Below are positions 36,468 to 45,104 of a stretch of 64,000 nucleotides of DNA, in pieces. The notes below the pieces were generated by a model. The model was not told the DNA's origin. It saw nothing but the letters and a program-made list of their open reading frames with translations, and did not search any database. A program made the position numbers and the translations under genes. This DNA comes from Limnohabitans sp. 15K (GTDB taxonomy: Bacteria > Pseudomonadota > Gammaproteobacteria > Burkholderiales > Burkholderiaceae_C), in contig NZ_NESM01000002.1 of the NCBI RefSeq assembly GCF_002778285.1, positions 429,538 through 493,537 on the forward strand, written 5' to 3'. How positions within the stretch are numbered: position 1 is the stretch's first letter; the number at the start of each line of letters is the position of its first letter.

Positions 36468-37829
36468 TCAACTGTTTTTGTGAGCCGCGCCCCAAGGGGT
36501 CATCTTGATGATCAACACGGTGCTCAGGCCGTAGACGGCCATGCCCGCGCCCACCAAGGCAAAGATCATCCAGGCGGGCGACTGCCAATCGGCCAGCAAC
36601 CAGCCCCCCACCGCCACCACCAGCAAGCGCAATGTGCCTGCGATCACGGGGCCCACCGCCTTGCCTGCGCCCAGCGACGAGAAATACAGCGACAAGCCCA
36701 AACCAAAAAAACCATAAAACGGCCCGGCCCACAAAAAGTAGCTGCCCGCCGACGCGAGCACCGTGGCGTCATTGGAGTAAAGCGAAGTCCAGACATCGGG
36801 CACCAAAGTCACGATGAAGCCCAAGACACCCAGCACCGCAGTGGCCACGGCCGCGGCCGTCCAAGCCGCTTGGCGTGCGCGGGCGATGTTGCCCGCCCCA
36901 ATGGCCATACCCACCAAAGGGACCGAGGCCACGCCCACCGCAAAAGCAATGGGCACCAACAAAAATTCGAGGCGTGTGCCAATGCCATAACCGGCCAAGG
37001 CTTCGGTGCCAAAGGTGGCCACCAAGTGCGTCAAGATCAAAATGGTCAGCACGGTCTGAAACGGCGAGATGCACGCCACCGCGCCCACACGCAAAATGTC
37101 CAGCAAGTGTTTGCGCTCTAAAGGCGTGTTACGGATGGTCAACCGAATCTTGCCGCGACCCGACGACAAATACCCCCACAAAAAAACCGCCCCGCCCAGG
37201 TTGGCCAAGACACCCCCCGCCGCCACGCCGTGCATGCCCAGTTGCGGCAATGGCCCCCAGCCCAAGCCCAGCGCCCCCGCCAGCAGTACCTGCGCCAAAG
37301 CCACCACAAACAGCGTGACCGAGGGCACACGCATGTTGCCACTGCCCCGAATCACCGACGACAGCGTGTTCACGATCCACACAAACACCGAGCCGACAAA
37401 AGCCACCTCGCAATACGCCACGGCTTGGGCCAGTGCCTCGCCTTGTCCGCCCAAGGCCGACATCATGGGCGCACCCAACTGCAACATCACGAGCATGAAA
37501 ACCAGCCCCAACGAGATGCCAATCCACAAAGCGTGCACCGCCAGCACATTGGCCCGTGCAGCGTCGCCCGCGCCCAAAGACCGGCTGATGGCAGACGACA
37601 CCCCTCCGCCCATGGCTCCGGCTGACATCATGGTTTGCAACATCACAAACGGGAACACCAGCGCCATGCCCGCCAAAGCAGGGGCACCAAAATGCCCCAC
37701 ATAACTGGTCTCGGCAATGGCCGCCAGCGCAGTGGCCAGCATGGCCACCATATTGGGCAAAGAAAACCTGAGCAAAAGGGGCAGAACCGGTCCGGTCAAC
37801 AAGGGGTTGGCTGCAGTGGGTGAATTCAT
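36468..37829 (-). CDS. MATE-family efflux transporter
   Basis: 453 aa with 12 predicted membrane segments and the two-fold MATE plan: LLLRFSLPNMVAMLATALAAIAETSYVGHFGAPALAG opens the first half and GIGTRLEFLLVPIAFAVGVASVPLVGMAIGAGN the second. ATG 37829 (MNSPTAANPLL) is chosen because the upstream open frame has no family similarity. NorM-like cation/drug antiport is likely. Confidence 0.88.
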   Translation of the reverse strand: MNSPTAANPLLTGPVLPLLLRFSLPNMVAMLATALAAIAETSYVGHFGAPALAGMALVFPFVMLQTMMSAGAMGGGVSSAISRSLGAGDAARANVLAVHALWIGISLGLVFMLVMLQLGAPMMSALGGQGEALAQAVAYCEVAFVGSVFVWIVNTLSSVIRGSGNMRVPSVTLFVVALAQVLLAGALGLGWGPLPQLGMHGVAAGGVLANLGGAVFLWGYLSSGRGKIRLTIRNTPLERKHLLDILRVGAVACISPFQTVLTILILTHLVATFGTEALAGYGIGTRLEFLLVPIAFAVGVASVPLVGMAIGAGNIARARQAAWTAAAVATAVLGVLGFIVTLVPDVWTSLYSNDATVLASAGSYFLWAGPFYGFFGLGLSLYFSSLGAGKAVGPVIAGTLRLLVVAVGGWLLADWQSPAWMIFALVGAGMAVYGLSTVLIIKMTPWGAAHKNS

Positions 37830-37987
37830 CGGGTTTCCATTTGGGTGGCCAAAGTTTAGAGCATGGCAAGCGCCTTTGCGCCACGTCAACATCACACGGG
37901 TCTTGGGGTCTTGAGTTCGATGCCGCACTGAAGCGCGAGGACGAGCGTGTGTCAATGGGTTCTCTTCATCACTTTTAGGGAAACCCC

Positions 37988-38539
37988 ATGAAAAAACACC
38001 AACCGATTCAGGCTGCGCTCTTGTGCATGAGTCTGATGTCCGTTTTCGTCGTGCAAGCCGAAACCATGAGCAAGCCCGACTACAAAGCGGGCAAGACACG
38101 CATCAGCGAAACCTACAAAGTAGACAAAGCCGCTTGCCATTCGCAGTCGGGAAATGCCAAAGACGTGTGTGAAGAAGAAGCCAAAGGCAAAGAAAAAGTG
38201 GCCCGCGCTGAACTGGAATACAGCTACTCAGGCAAATCGGCCGACGGCAACAAAGTGCATGTGGTCAAAGCCAAAGCAGCTTACGAAGTGGCCAAAGAGA
38301 AATGCGATGACCTGGCAGGCAATGCCAAGAACGTGTGTGTGCAAGAAGCCAAAGCTGCTGAGCAAAAAGCCTTGGCGGACGCCAAGATGGACAAGGACAT
38401 CAACAAGGCCAAGAAAACCGATGCCTCAGAAAAGATGGAAGCCGACTACAAAGTCGCCATCGAAAAGTGCGATGGTTTGGCAGGCGATGCCAAGGCCAGC
38501 TGCGTGACGGCAGCCAAGGGCAAGTTCGGCAAACACTGA
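37988..38539 (+). CDS. periplasmic Cys-pair repeat protein
   Basis: 183 aa with a signal peptide (cleavage after VQA near residue 24). The mature chain is Lys/Ala-rich and has three repeats each carrying C-x10-C: CHSQSGNAKDVC, CDDLAGNAKNVC, CDGLAGDAKASC. Each is followed by a charged helix (EEEAKGKEK, VQEAKAAEQ, VTAAKGKF). The repeat suggests disulfide-stapled helical hairpins in the periplasm. Function unknown; similar proteins occur in Burkholderiales (recalled). Confidence 0.72.
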   Translation: MKKHQPIQAALLCMSLMSVFVVQAETMSKPDYKAGKTRISETYKVDKAACHSQSGNAKDVCEEEAKGKEKVARAELEYSYSGKSADGNKVHVVKAKAAYEVAKEKCDDLAGNAKNVCVQEAKAAEQKALADAKMDKDINKAKKTDASEKMEADYKVAIEKCDGLAGDAKASCVTAAKGKFGKH

Positions 38540-38588
38540 ACTTGATCATCGACGGAAAGCCCAGGTGCCTGCTGGTGGTCCACCCCAT

Positions 38589-39137
38589 TCATGCGCTGGC
38601 CTGCACCTGGTGATGATCCAACTTCACCACAGCCGGGCGACCCAAAATTTCCAGCAATACCACCACACGCTTGCTAGAGACCGCCTGCACCAGCCCCTCC
38701 ATACCGACCAGCGCCGTTCCCTTGAGTTGAACCCGCTGGCCTGCCTTCAAGTTGCTTAATTGGACATGTGAGGCTTGGTTGCGCTCTTGCTCCATTTCTC
38801 GGATACGCTGGACCAGCACATCTTGCAACCGAGCAGGCTCAAGCCCAAACCGAATGAGCGTGGCCACCCCCTTGGTGCTGCGCACCGCAGCAATGCTCTG
38901 CTCCGCTTTGCCGGGTCTAAAGAAAATATAACGTGGAAACATCACCTCAAAAAACGACACCAGCCCTTGCTCAGAGGCTTTGAATTTCTTGTACATCGGC
39001 AAATAAACCTCGTAGGCCTGCTGCTCCAAATTTTGCAAGGCCACCTGCTCTTGCCTTGGCTTGGTATAGGCCAAATACCAGCCATCATGAGCCATGTCAC
39101 TCATGACAACCGAACCAAATTCACTGCCATCGTTCAT
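38589..39137 (-). CDS. NusG/RfaH-like transcription antitermination factor
   Basis: 182 aa. The NGN domain starts at WYLAYTKPRQEQVALQNLEQQAYEVYLPMYKKF and the MFPRYIFFRPG segment follows. A KOW-like domain is near LKAGQRVQLKGTALVGMEGLVQAV. The NGN-plus-KOW plan and the partner genes suggest a specialised RfaH/LoaP-type factor for long operons such as a polysaccharide or the type I secretion operon here. The start overlaps the end of the upstream gene by 4 bases (ATGA). No ops-like element could be recognised. Confidence 0.85.
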   Translation of the reverse strand: MNDGSEFGSVVMSDMAHDGWYLAYTKPRQEQVALQNLEQQAYEVYLPMYKKFKASEQGLVSFFEVMFPRYIFFRPGKAEQSIAAVRSTKGVATLIRFGLEPARLQDVLVQRIREMEQERNQASHVQLSNLKAGQRVQLKGTALVGMEGLVQAVSSKRVVVLLEILGRPAVVKLDHHQVQASA

Positions 39138-40591
39138 CGTGACGCTCTTTCCAAATGCAAGCTGTGCCGCTCACAAAAAAGCTCCCCTGCGAACACCTTG
39201 ACCCTCATGCCCATGGCAGCGGCCTCACGCGCTGTCAGGCCGCTGCTGTAGGGAAAGGTATCGATCATCCACTCATGCCGACCCAGAATATCCAAAGCCT
39301 CACGGTGGCTGGCCGGGCAAATGAACTCCACGCCCGCAGAGCCCAGCGCTTGCAAAACTTTTTGCCGAGTCCGCTCAAAACGGAACTGGTGGTGCACAAA
39401 CAGCTTCGGGCCTGGCAGTTTGGCCAACCACGCCAAAAACCCGCGCGACAACTTGGCCGGGTTTGAAAAAATTACCGGTGTGGACGACTTGTGCATCGGC
39501 ACCGACGGCATATAGGGCGGCGGCGTGTAGGTCGCATAACCACCCGGAATGTTCACCAATGGCTCCGAGTACAAATGCTGAAAGGACTTGGGTGACTGCC
39601 ACTCGTCCCCAATCCAGCCATCAAAACTCTCTAGCCCAGTGGTCAGGCTTTGGCCACCCACCCACTTGAACATCTCGCGTGCAGGCTTGGCCGACAAGGC
39701 CTTCAGGCCAACAGGGTCCATCCAGCCGCCAAGGTCATACAGCACATCAATGTCAGCCTGGTGAATCCTGCGGGCCAAGGCCTCAGCAGGCATTTCCTGC
39801 ACATCCACCCATTCGTGCGCCAAAGACTTGAACTGCTCCGTGGCCCAATCCGATTTGTGCCCACGGTTGAACACCACAATGTCACTGCCCTTGGCCACAT
39901 GTCGCCAGCCCGCAATCGTCATGAAGTAAACAGGCGAGGCGCAAAACAATGGCGATAAAAGCGCAACACGCGGTCGCAACCCGGTAGGTCCTGCTCTTCT
40001 TTCTCCGCGTGCCACTAAAGAAGGCAAAAAGTCCTGTGGCAACCTCAAGTGCTGCTTCGAAAAGCCCATGATCAATTGGCTCAAAGTCTGGGCCGATGCA
40101 TCCCTGTCGTAGACACTCGCCATCAGTGTTGTCAGTCGCGCGTCCACCCCATGCTGAGGGTCTTGCAGCAAAGGCTTCACCCATGCCATTGCCTGAAGCG
40201 GCAAGCCAAACACATTGATGGCCAAATCTGCCCTCGCCAACAGGGCGTCGGGGTTAATCGGGTTGGCTTGCAAGACCTGCGTGAATGCCTCATCTGCGGC
40301 CTCTGGCTGCTTCAGTGCTTTCAGCGAATTACCCAGCACCACGCGACTTTGCCAAAGCCCTGGCGACAAAGCCAGCGCCTGCAGGGCACTCGCCCTTGCC
40401 TGAGCTGGTTGCCCTAAAGCCAGCAAGCACAGCGCCAGGTTATGGTGAACCTGTGGTGCACGAGGCGCCCATTGCAATGCCTTGGCAAAGCCATCGCGGG
40501 CGACAACCCAACGCGAATTGGCAAGCGCACGCTGCGCTTGTTCCAGCGTGGCTTGCAGCTGCCCCTGCGCCGACATAGGCTGCTCGGCCAT
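39134..40591 (-). CDS. TPR protein with OGT-like glycosyltransferase domain
   Basis: 485 aa. Residues 10-125 form TPR-like helices (LEQAQRALANSRWVVARDGFAKALQWAPRAPQVHHNLALCLLALGQPAQARAS). The rest resembles the SPINDLY/O-GlcNAc transferase catalytic region (GT41-like): LRPRVALLSPLFCASPVYFM, DIDVLYDLGGWMDPVGLKALSAKPAREMFKWVGG, and YSSGLTAREAAAMGMRVKVFAGELF. It may glycosylate proteins such as flagellin or adhesin. It is in one operon with the NusG-like gene and the two genes upstream. Confidence 0.78.
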   Translation of the reverse strand: MAEQPMSAQGQLQATLEQAQRALANSRWVVARDGFAKALQWAPRAPQVHHNLALCLLALGQPAQARASALQALALSPGLWQSRVVLGNSLKALKQPEAADEAFTQVLQANPINPDALLARADLAINVFGLPLQAMAWVKPLLQDPQHGVDARLTTLMASVYDRDASAQTLSQLIMGFSKQHLRLPQDFLPSLVARGERRAGPTGLRPRVALLSPLFCASPVYFMTIAGWRHVAKGSDIVVFNRGHKSDWATEQFKSLAHEWVDVQEMPAEALARRIHQADIDVLYDLGGWMDPVGLKALSAKPAREMFKWVGGQSLTTGLESFDGWIGDEWQSPKSFQHLYSEPLVNIPGGYATYTPPPYMPSVPMHKSSTPVIFSNPAKLSRGFLAWLAKLPGPKLFVHHQFRFERTRQKVLQALGSAGVEFICPASHREALDILGRHEWMIDTFPYSSGLTAREAAAMGMRVKVFAGELFCERHSLHLERASR

Positions 40592-41121
40592 CAGTGCAAA
40601 ACCTTGGGCACAGCCGAATCGGGCAAGTGCGGATCTTGGCCTGCGGGTTTTGCCACCCCAGCGCTCGCCTCCAGGGGCAATGCCCAGAAAGCCGTCTCGT
40701 TCATGCGTTGCAACAACAGGCGCAATTTACCGATCAAATCTTCGCCCAAAGGCAAGGTCAATTGTTTGCCTGTGCCCAAGGCCAACAACAGTGAAGGCCC
40801 AGAGGGTGAGACACGTGCCTGCACCGACCTGACCATCACAGGCTCCGCACCCAGCGGCAATCGGTGTACAGCTGCAAACTGTGTGAACTGGGCGTTTTGC
40901 TCCAGGGCTTGCTGCTTAAATTCGGCAACAACCTTCGCTTCTTGGGCCTGACCTTTTTGCACAAGCACCTGCACCGCCACATCTTTAAGCTGAAGCAGCA
41001 ACTGCCCCACCACCGCTCGGGTCAGCCACAGCCGGAACTCCTCATGCGCCGCCGTGGTGAACCGGAACATCACCCGATCCTCATCGGCCACATAGCTTGC
41101 GTTCAGTTGGCGAATGCTCAT
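40591..41121 (-). CDS. unknown protein in the NusG-like/glycosyltransferase operon
   Basis: 176 aa, no signal or membrane segment. The middle part is Gln-rich and helical (LQLKDVAVQVLVQKGQAQEAKVVAEFKQQALEQNAQF). A tract PSGPSLLLALGTGKQLTLPLGEDLIGKLRLLLQRMNETAFWAL ends it. I recognise no family. The gene ends at the TPR-OGT start (overlap of a few bases) and begins 7 bases after the upstream gene, so it belongs to this operon. Confidence 0.65.
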   Translation of the reverse strand: MSIRQLNASYVADEDRVMFRFTTAAHEEFRLWLTRAVVGQLLLQLKDVAVQVLVQKGQAQEAKVVAEFKQQALEQNAQFTQFAAVHRLPLGAEPVMVRSVQARVSPSGPSLLLALGTGKQLTLPLGEDLIGKLRLLLQRMNETAFWALPLEASAGVAKPAGQDPHLPDSAVPKVLH

Positions 41122-41128
41122 GGCGGGT

Positions 41129-41767
41129 TCACCGAATCAAATTGATCAAATTGGCGTCTGTCACGCGCTGCCCAAAACCCTGCATGGCACGTGCCCTGAA
41201 CATGCTGCGGTCTGCGGGGTTCACGCCCGCCTGGTCTTTGGCCCAGTCCACCTCAATCAAAACACTTTCGGGGGCATACACATACCGACCCTGTTGCCGA
41301 GCCACCAAAGTCAACTCCGCGTCGGCAAAATGGCTGTGATAGCCCGGAAAGAAAAAGTCTCCACCGTACACACCTTTGACCCAATCACGAGAGGCCAAAC
41401 CAAACGACGCCAACTCGCCATGCCACTTGCCGTCGTTAAAGCCCAGCAAAGCGGCCGAAGGCTTTTGCAAAGCCTTGAGGGCCAAAGCCATCCAGTCGCG
41501 TCCGGCAAATGCATCCTGCGCCATGTAACCCAGCCAAGGGCTGCGCGAAGCCTTGAAGGCTTGGTTCAACACCCCCACAAAGCCCTGGCGCTGCGTATCC
41601 AACACGGCCACCAGCAAGCCTTCTGTTCGGGCGCGGCTGCAGGCCAACGCCACGGCACGCTCGGCCATCTCACGGTCGGTGCAAGGCATCACCATGATCG
41701 GGCCATCGCTGACCAACTGGGCATCGGATCTGGACAACTGCGTTGAATCAATGAACAAAGATTGCAT
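41129..41767 (-). CDS. putative glycosyltransferase-like protein
   Basis: 212 aa. The pattern GPIMVMPCTDREMAERAVALACSRAR, LVAVLDTQRQGFVGVLNQAFKASRSPWLGYMAQDAF, FFFPGYHSHFADAELTLVARQQGRYVYAPESVLIEVDW is like the acceptor half of GT-A family 2 enzymes (AQDAF in place of a D-x-D motif). First gene of the minus-strand operon 41,767 to 38,589. ATG 41767 (MQSLFIDST) is preferred to one 27 bases upstream. Confidence 0.6.
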   Translation of the reverse strand: MQSLFIDSTQLSRSDAQLVSDGPIMVMPCTDREMAERAVALACSRARTEGLLVAVLDTQRQGFVGVLNQAFKASRSPWLGYMAQDAFAGRDWMALALKALQKPSAALLGFNDGKWHGELASFGLASRDWVKGVYGGDFFFPGYHSHFADAELTLVARQQGRYVYAPESVLIEVDWAKDQAGVNPADRSMFRARAMQGFGQRVTDANLINLIR

Positions 41768-41898
41768 GAAATTTTCAGAATAACCAAGCTGCAACAGGCC
41801 GCTTGAGCGTCAGCAAGGCATCCCAGCATGGAGAAGATCGAGTTCTGCACAAGTTTATACCCGCAGCGCAACCCATCCAGACGTGGTCAAATTGCCTC

Positions 41899-42768
41899 AT
41901 GTTCAGCTTTACACCACTCGCGTCCAACACATCACGGACAACCATCCCCTGCGCGGCGCTGCTTTTTTTAGCAGGCCTGTTGCTGACAACTGTTCCACGC
42001 CAAGCCCATTCTCAGACAGCCAGCGAAGCTGTCGCACCTGCACCCTCACAGGCATCCACGCCGACACACCTTGCACCACCAGCCAACCCCGTCAGCTGGG
42101 GCACAGGCTTTGTGGTCAGCGAAGGTCATCTGCTGACTTCGCTTCACTTGGTGCGCGACAAAACCACCATTTTTGTCGGCCCCGTCGGCACCCTCGCCAT
42201 AGGACAGCCACGCTGGGTCGTAGCAGAGCTTGTACGTACCGACCCCGCACTCGACTTGGCATTGATCAAAGCTCGCATTGACCTGCCAGCACTGGCTTTA
42301 CACCCTACGCCAACCGTGCCCTTGGGCTTGGAGATCAGCGTGATTGGTTTCCCTCAACCCCGAATACAGGGCATGAGCAAAAAAATCACCCAAGGCATCG
42401 TCAACGGGTATCGCAGCCCCAATATGCAAGCGGCCACCGATGGCCTGATGCAAATCAGCGCTGAAGTCTCTCAGGGCAACTCAGGTGGCCCCGTGCTGGC
42501 CCCCGACGGAACAGTGGTTGGCATGGTCCAGAGCAAACTCAACGCCACCCAGGTCGCTGAACGCACCAAGGACCTGATGTTCAATGTGAGCTTTGCGCTG
42601 CGCTCATCTGAACTGATTCGTTTCTTGCAGGGCACCGCCGTCCAGCCTCTGCAACGGTCGGTGTCGCTCCAGACGCATCTGCGGCCTTACCAGATCTTCG
42701 AACAAAGCCAAGCCTCTGTGCTGGTTGTCATGAGCCGAGGCACAGCACCTCAGCTTGCGCCTCGCTGA
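41899..42768 (+). CDS. trypsin-like serine protease with signal sequence
   Basis: 289 aa. A hydrophobic segment at residues 18-31 looks like a signal peptide or anchor. The protease domain lacks a PDZ domain. The catalytic triad is read as H83 (LLTSLHLVRD), D119 (TDPALDLALI) and S195 (GNSGGP). Trypsin_2/DegP-like. ATG 41899 (MFSFTPLASN) is chosen because the upstream part of the frame has no signal. It probably acts in the periplasm. Confidence 0.82.
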   Translation: MFSFTPLASNTSRTTIPCAALLFLAGLLLTTVPRQAHSQTASEAVAPAPSQASTPTHLAPPANPVSWGTGFVVSEGHLLTSLHLVRDKTTIFVGPVGTLAIGQPRWVVAELVRTDPALDLALIKARIDLPALALHPTPTVPLGLEISVIGFPQPRIQGMSKKITQGIVNGYRSPNMQAATDGLMQISAEVSQGNSGGPVLAPDGTVVGMVQSKLNATQVAERTKDLMFNVSFALRSSELIRFLQGTAVQPLQRSVSLQTHLRPYQIFEQSQASVLVVMSRGTAPQLAPR

Positions 42769-42789
42769 ACAGCAGGCATCCGGATATCC

Positions 42790-43926
42790 TCACCCAAACT
42801 TGATTTCGGTCGGCGTGATGTTGCGAAGGTACTTTTGAACCCAAGGCTTGCTCTGCGTCTGGCCTAGGTAAAGGTTGCGGTAATTGACCCAGCAAGCCGC
42901 CAACCAGGCTGACTGTGTTCGGTGGGCCACATCCTTCATTTCGCGCAACAACTTCTGGTGCACATTGAGCTCACGGTCACGCTCGGGCAAAGCCACCCTT
43001 GCCGCCTTGAAGCGCTGGCCATCTGTGCGCAGAAACACAGGCAACAAACGGTCAATGATGGCGGGCAGATAACTGTCCTGCGCCCCCTGCTCCGCGCCCA
43101 CGATGGGCGCATGCAGCACATCACGCAATGCCGGTGGCATGCGCTTGTCCGCCGTCACCAGAAGCTTGCGCAGCCACGGGATGTAGGCATCCCAAAACTC
43201 AGGCGTGCCCACCAGCATGCCGCCCGTAGCCGCCACGGGGGATGGGCTGATCACGCTCAGCTGCTCCAAAGGCAATCCCGAGGCCTCAAAGAAGGCGCGT
43301 GCCAACTCCAGAAAGCGCGGATAAAGTGTCTCCGCTTGCAGCCAAGGGTTGTGAAAAACCGCCTCTTGCTGAATGTCGGCACTTGAAAAATACACATCCG
43401 ACCCTGGCTGCGCCTCGATTTGGCGCACCCAATCGGCCCCGTTCATGCCCGTGCGCTCGGCAAACCGCCACGACACGGCGCCCCACAACTGCGCCCCCTT
43501 GGTGGCCGGGTTGGCCTGCAGCTGCGCCCAAACCGACAACTCCAGGGTGTGCGGATCGACCCGGCTGACGTCCAGCGCATAAAAAGCCGAATCCAGCAGC
43601 TCGCGCTGCCAAGATTCCGAGTACATCTGAAACACCCGGATGGGTGAATTCAATGCTCGCGGTGGCTGCTTGGCCAAATTGCGCTCCAGTGCCCCTTCCA
43701 CAGCAGGCGTAGCAGCTTGTGCTGGCACCTGCGGCACAGTCTGAGCCTTTGGGCTTCGGGCCTTGCCAGCTGCCCGCTTTGCGGCCTTGGGGGCCACTGC
43801 CTTTTGCGTCGCCTTGACCACCTCTTCTAAGGTTGGCGATGGGCTTTTGGCGACTGCCACTGCCTTGGGGGCCTTCTTGGCAGCTGCAGCTGGCTTGCGG
43901 GTGGGAGCTTTGGGTTTGGTAGCCAT
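42790..43926 (-). CDS. unknown protein with histone-like Lys/Ala/Pro tail
   Basis: 378 aa. Residues 1-75 are Lys/Ala/Pro-rich (MATKPKAPTRKPAAAAKKAPKAVAVAKSP...), like bacterial histone H1-like tails. The rest is a folded domain (IRVFQMYSESWQRELLDSAFYALDVSRVDP, DWVRQIEAQPGSDVYFSSAD, VGTPEFWDAYIPWLRKLL) I do not recognise, perhaps glycan-related by its neighbours. A fusion of a nucleic-acid-binding tail to an enzyme-like domain is unusual. Confidence 0.62.
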   Translation of the reverse strand: MATKPKAPTRKPAAAAKKAPKAVAVAKSPSPTLEEVVKATQKAVAPKAAKRAAGKARSPKAQTVPQVPAQAATPAVEGALERNLAKQPPRALNSPIRVFQMYSESWQRELLDSAFYALDVSRVDPHTLELSVWAQLQANPATKGAQLWGAVSWRFAERTGMNGADWVRQIEAQPGSDVYFSSADIQQEAVFHNPWLQAETLYPRFLELARAFFEASGLPLEQLSVISPSPVAATGGMLVGTPEFWDAYIPWLRKLLVTADKRMPPALRDVLHAPIVGAEQGAQDSYLPAIIDRLLPVFLRTDGQRFKAARVALPERDRELNVHQKLLREMKDVAHRTQSAWLAACWVNYRNLYLGQTQSKPWVQKYLRNITPTEIKFG

Positions 43927-43968
43927 GTTGGAGTCAACCTGTGTTTTGATGCAGACCTATTCTAAAAG

Positions 43969-44224
43969 TCATTTGCAGGGCGATGCAGAAATCGCAAGAA
44001 GCAATTTTTTAGAGTTAAAGATGAAGCTGAAGCTTGGCACAGCATCCCGCAAGTCAAACACAAAACTGCTGATCCGCTCAGGATCGTCTTTGGCGGTGTC
44101 ACCCGCAATTTCATCCTCAGAACGAAGCGCTGTCTTGGTCCACTTAATCGGCATGGATCAAGCACCGTATTTTGAAAACACCGCCTTGACTTGATCATCG
44201 GTGGCAAATTCCCCAGCATCAGCC
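43969..44224 (-). pseudogene. remnant of a ParDE-type toxin-antitoxin module
   Basis: On the minus strand, EADAGEFATDDQVKAVFSKYGA (a RelB/ParD-type antitoxin C-terminus) ends at about 44157. It is followed by MPIKWTKTALRSEDEIAGDTAKDDPERISSFVFDLRDAV from 44154, the typical N-terminus of a ParE/RelE toxin. The antitoxin frame is cut upstream by a stop near 44224, and the toxin frame runs into unrelated sequence and stops at 43969. Both genes are therefore truncated. The cut coincides with the promoter of the next module. Confidence 0.7.
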
Positions 44225-44231
44225 TCTTATT

Positions 44232-44266
44232 AGCATGATCGTGCTTTATATTGGCATGATTGTGCT
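44232..44266. promoter_or_regulatory. paired near-palindromic operators upstream of the MNT gene
   Basis: AGCATGATCGTGCT (44232-44245) and GGCATGATTGTGCT (44253-44266) are two near-palindromic 14-mers with centres 21 bases apart. TATATT between them could be a -10 element. The N-terminal helix-turn-helix of the downstream protein is the likely binder. Confidence 0.65.
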
Positions 44267-44277
44267 AAATTAATGAC

Positions 44278-44859
44278 ATGTCACTTGCCAATGCCATTTT
44301 TACTGACCGTCAAGCCCGCTTGTTTCGCTGGCTGTTTGGCCAACCTGGGCGGTCTTTTTTCTTGAATGAGCTATTGCGCCTGTCGGGTTTGAGCAGTGCT
44401 TCGTTGCAGCAGGAGCTCAAGCGGCTCACAGTTGGCGGTGTAGTACTGAGTTCACGCATGGGTAACCTGCGGGTGTTTCAGGCCAATCCCAACAGCCCCT
44501 TGTTTCACGAATTGATTTCACTGACACGCAAGACTTGCGGTGTGGAAGCTGCGCTGATGCAGGCACTGATGCCTTTGCGGCCTAAGCTGGCTCGTGCATT
44601 CATTTATGGTTCAGTTGCCAAGCAGGAAGACACTTTTGCGAGTGATGTCGACCTGATGCTGGTAGGAGTAGATCTGACTTTGGCCGAGGTGCTGCAGCAT
44701 CTGCAAACGGCCGAGGAGGCGTTGGGGCGCAAAGTGAACCCGACTTGCTACACGATGCATGAGTTTGAGATGCGTCGGGTCGACCCGGATTCATTTGTTA
44801 ACAAGGTGTTGGCGCAGCCGACCATCAATTTGCTTGAAGGCGATCAAGATGGCCACTGA
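44278..44859 (+). CDS. HTH-MNT domain antitoxin (nucleotidyltransferase)
   Basis: 193 aa. An N-terminal winged helix-turn-helix (residues 10-70: FFLNELLRLSGLSSASLQQELKRLTVGGVVLSSR) precedes a minimal nucleotidyltransferase domain with GS (111-112) and D123-x-D125 in YGSVAKQEDTFASDVDLMLVG. In HEPN-MNT systems this partner neutralises the HEPN RNase, in some cases by AMPylation. The cognate HEPN gene follows with an 11-base overlap but is broken. Confidence 0.85.
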   Translation: MSLANAIFTDRQARLFRWLFGQPGRSFFLNELLRLSGLSSASLQQELKRLTVGGVVLSSRMGNLRVFQANPNSPLFHELISLTRKTCGVEAALMQALMPLRPKLARAFIYGSVAKQEDTFASDVDLMLVGVDLTLAEVLQHLQTAEEALGRKVNPTCYTMHEFEMRRVDPDSFVNKVLAQPTINLLEGDQDGH

Positions 44860-45083
44860 AGCATTGGCGAATTTAGCCCGCATCGGGCAACTCAATCGTG
44901 TTTCAGTGTTTGCCGCATACCTTGGGCTGGGCGGCACCCCGCTGGCGTGTATTGGATGCAGCCCATCAAAAGCGTAACTTGGCAGAGTACGAGGGCTTTT
45001 TGGACATTGAAGAAAGCATGGTGCTTGAGCTTGTGGGTCTGGTGCGTGACTTGATTGACGATGTTGAGAAGTTGGTTCTTTGA
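44849..45083 (+). pseudogene. HEPN toxin gene with internal deletion and frameshift
   Basis: The start MATEALANLARIGQLN is intact, then the frame changes. From about 44898 another frame reads FQCLPHTLGWAAPRWRVLDAAHQKRNLAEYEGFLDIEESMVLELVGLVRDLIDDVEKLVL to the stop at 45083. The DAAHQKRNLAEYEG block is the HEPN core's final helix region (R-x4-6-H-type signature lies here or just before). Intact relatives have roughly 50-70 more residues between the two parts (family knowledge, not measured), so an internal segment is lost. Confidence 0.78.
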
Positions 45084-45104
45084 AGATGGTTAGGCGCCGT
45101 TCAG

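Noticed and set aside
37830..38099. N-terminal extension of the MATE protein
   Set aside because: The extra 90 residues have no family similarity and overlap the Cys-pair repeat gene on the other strand.
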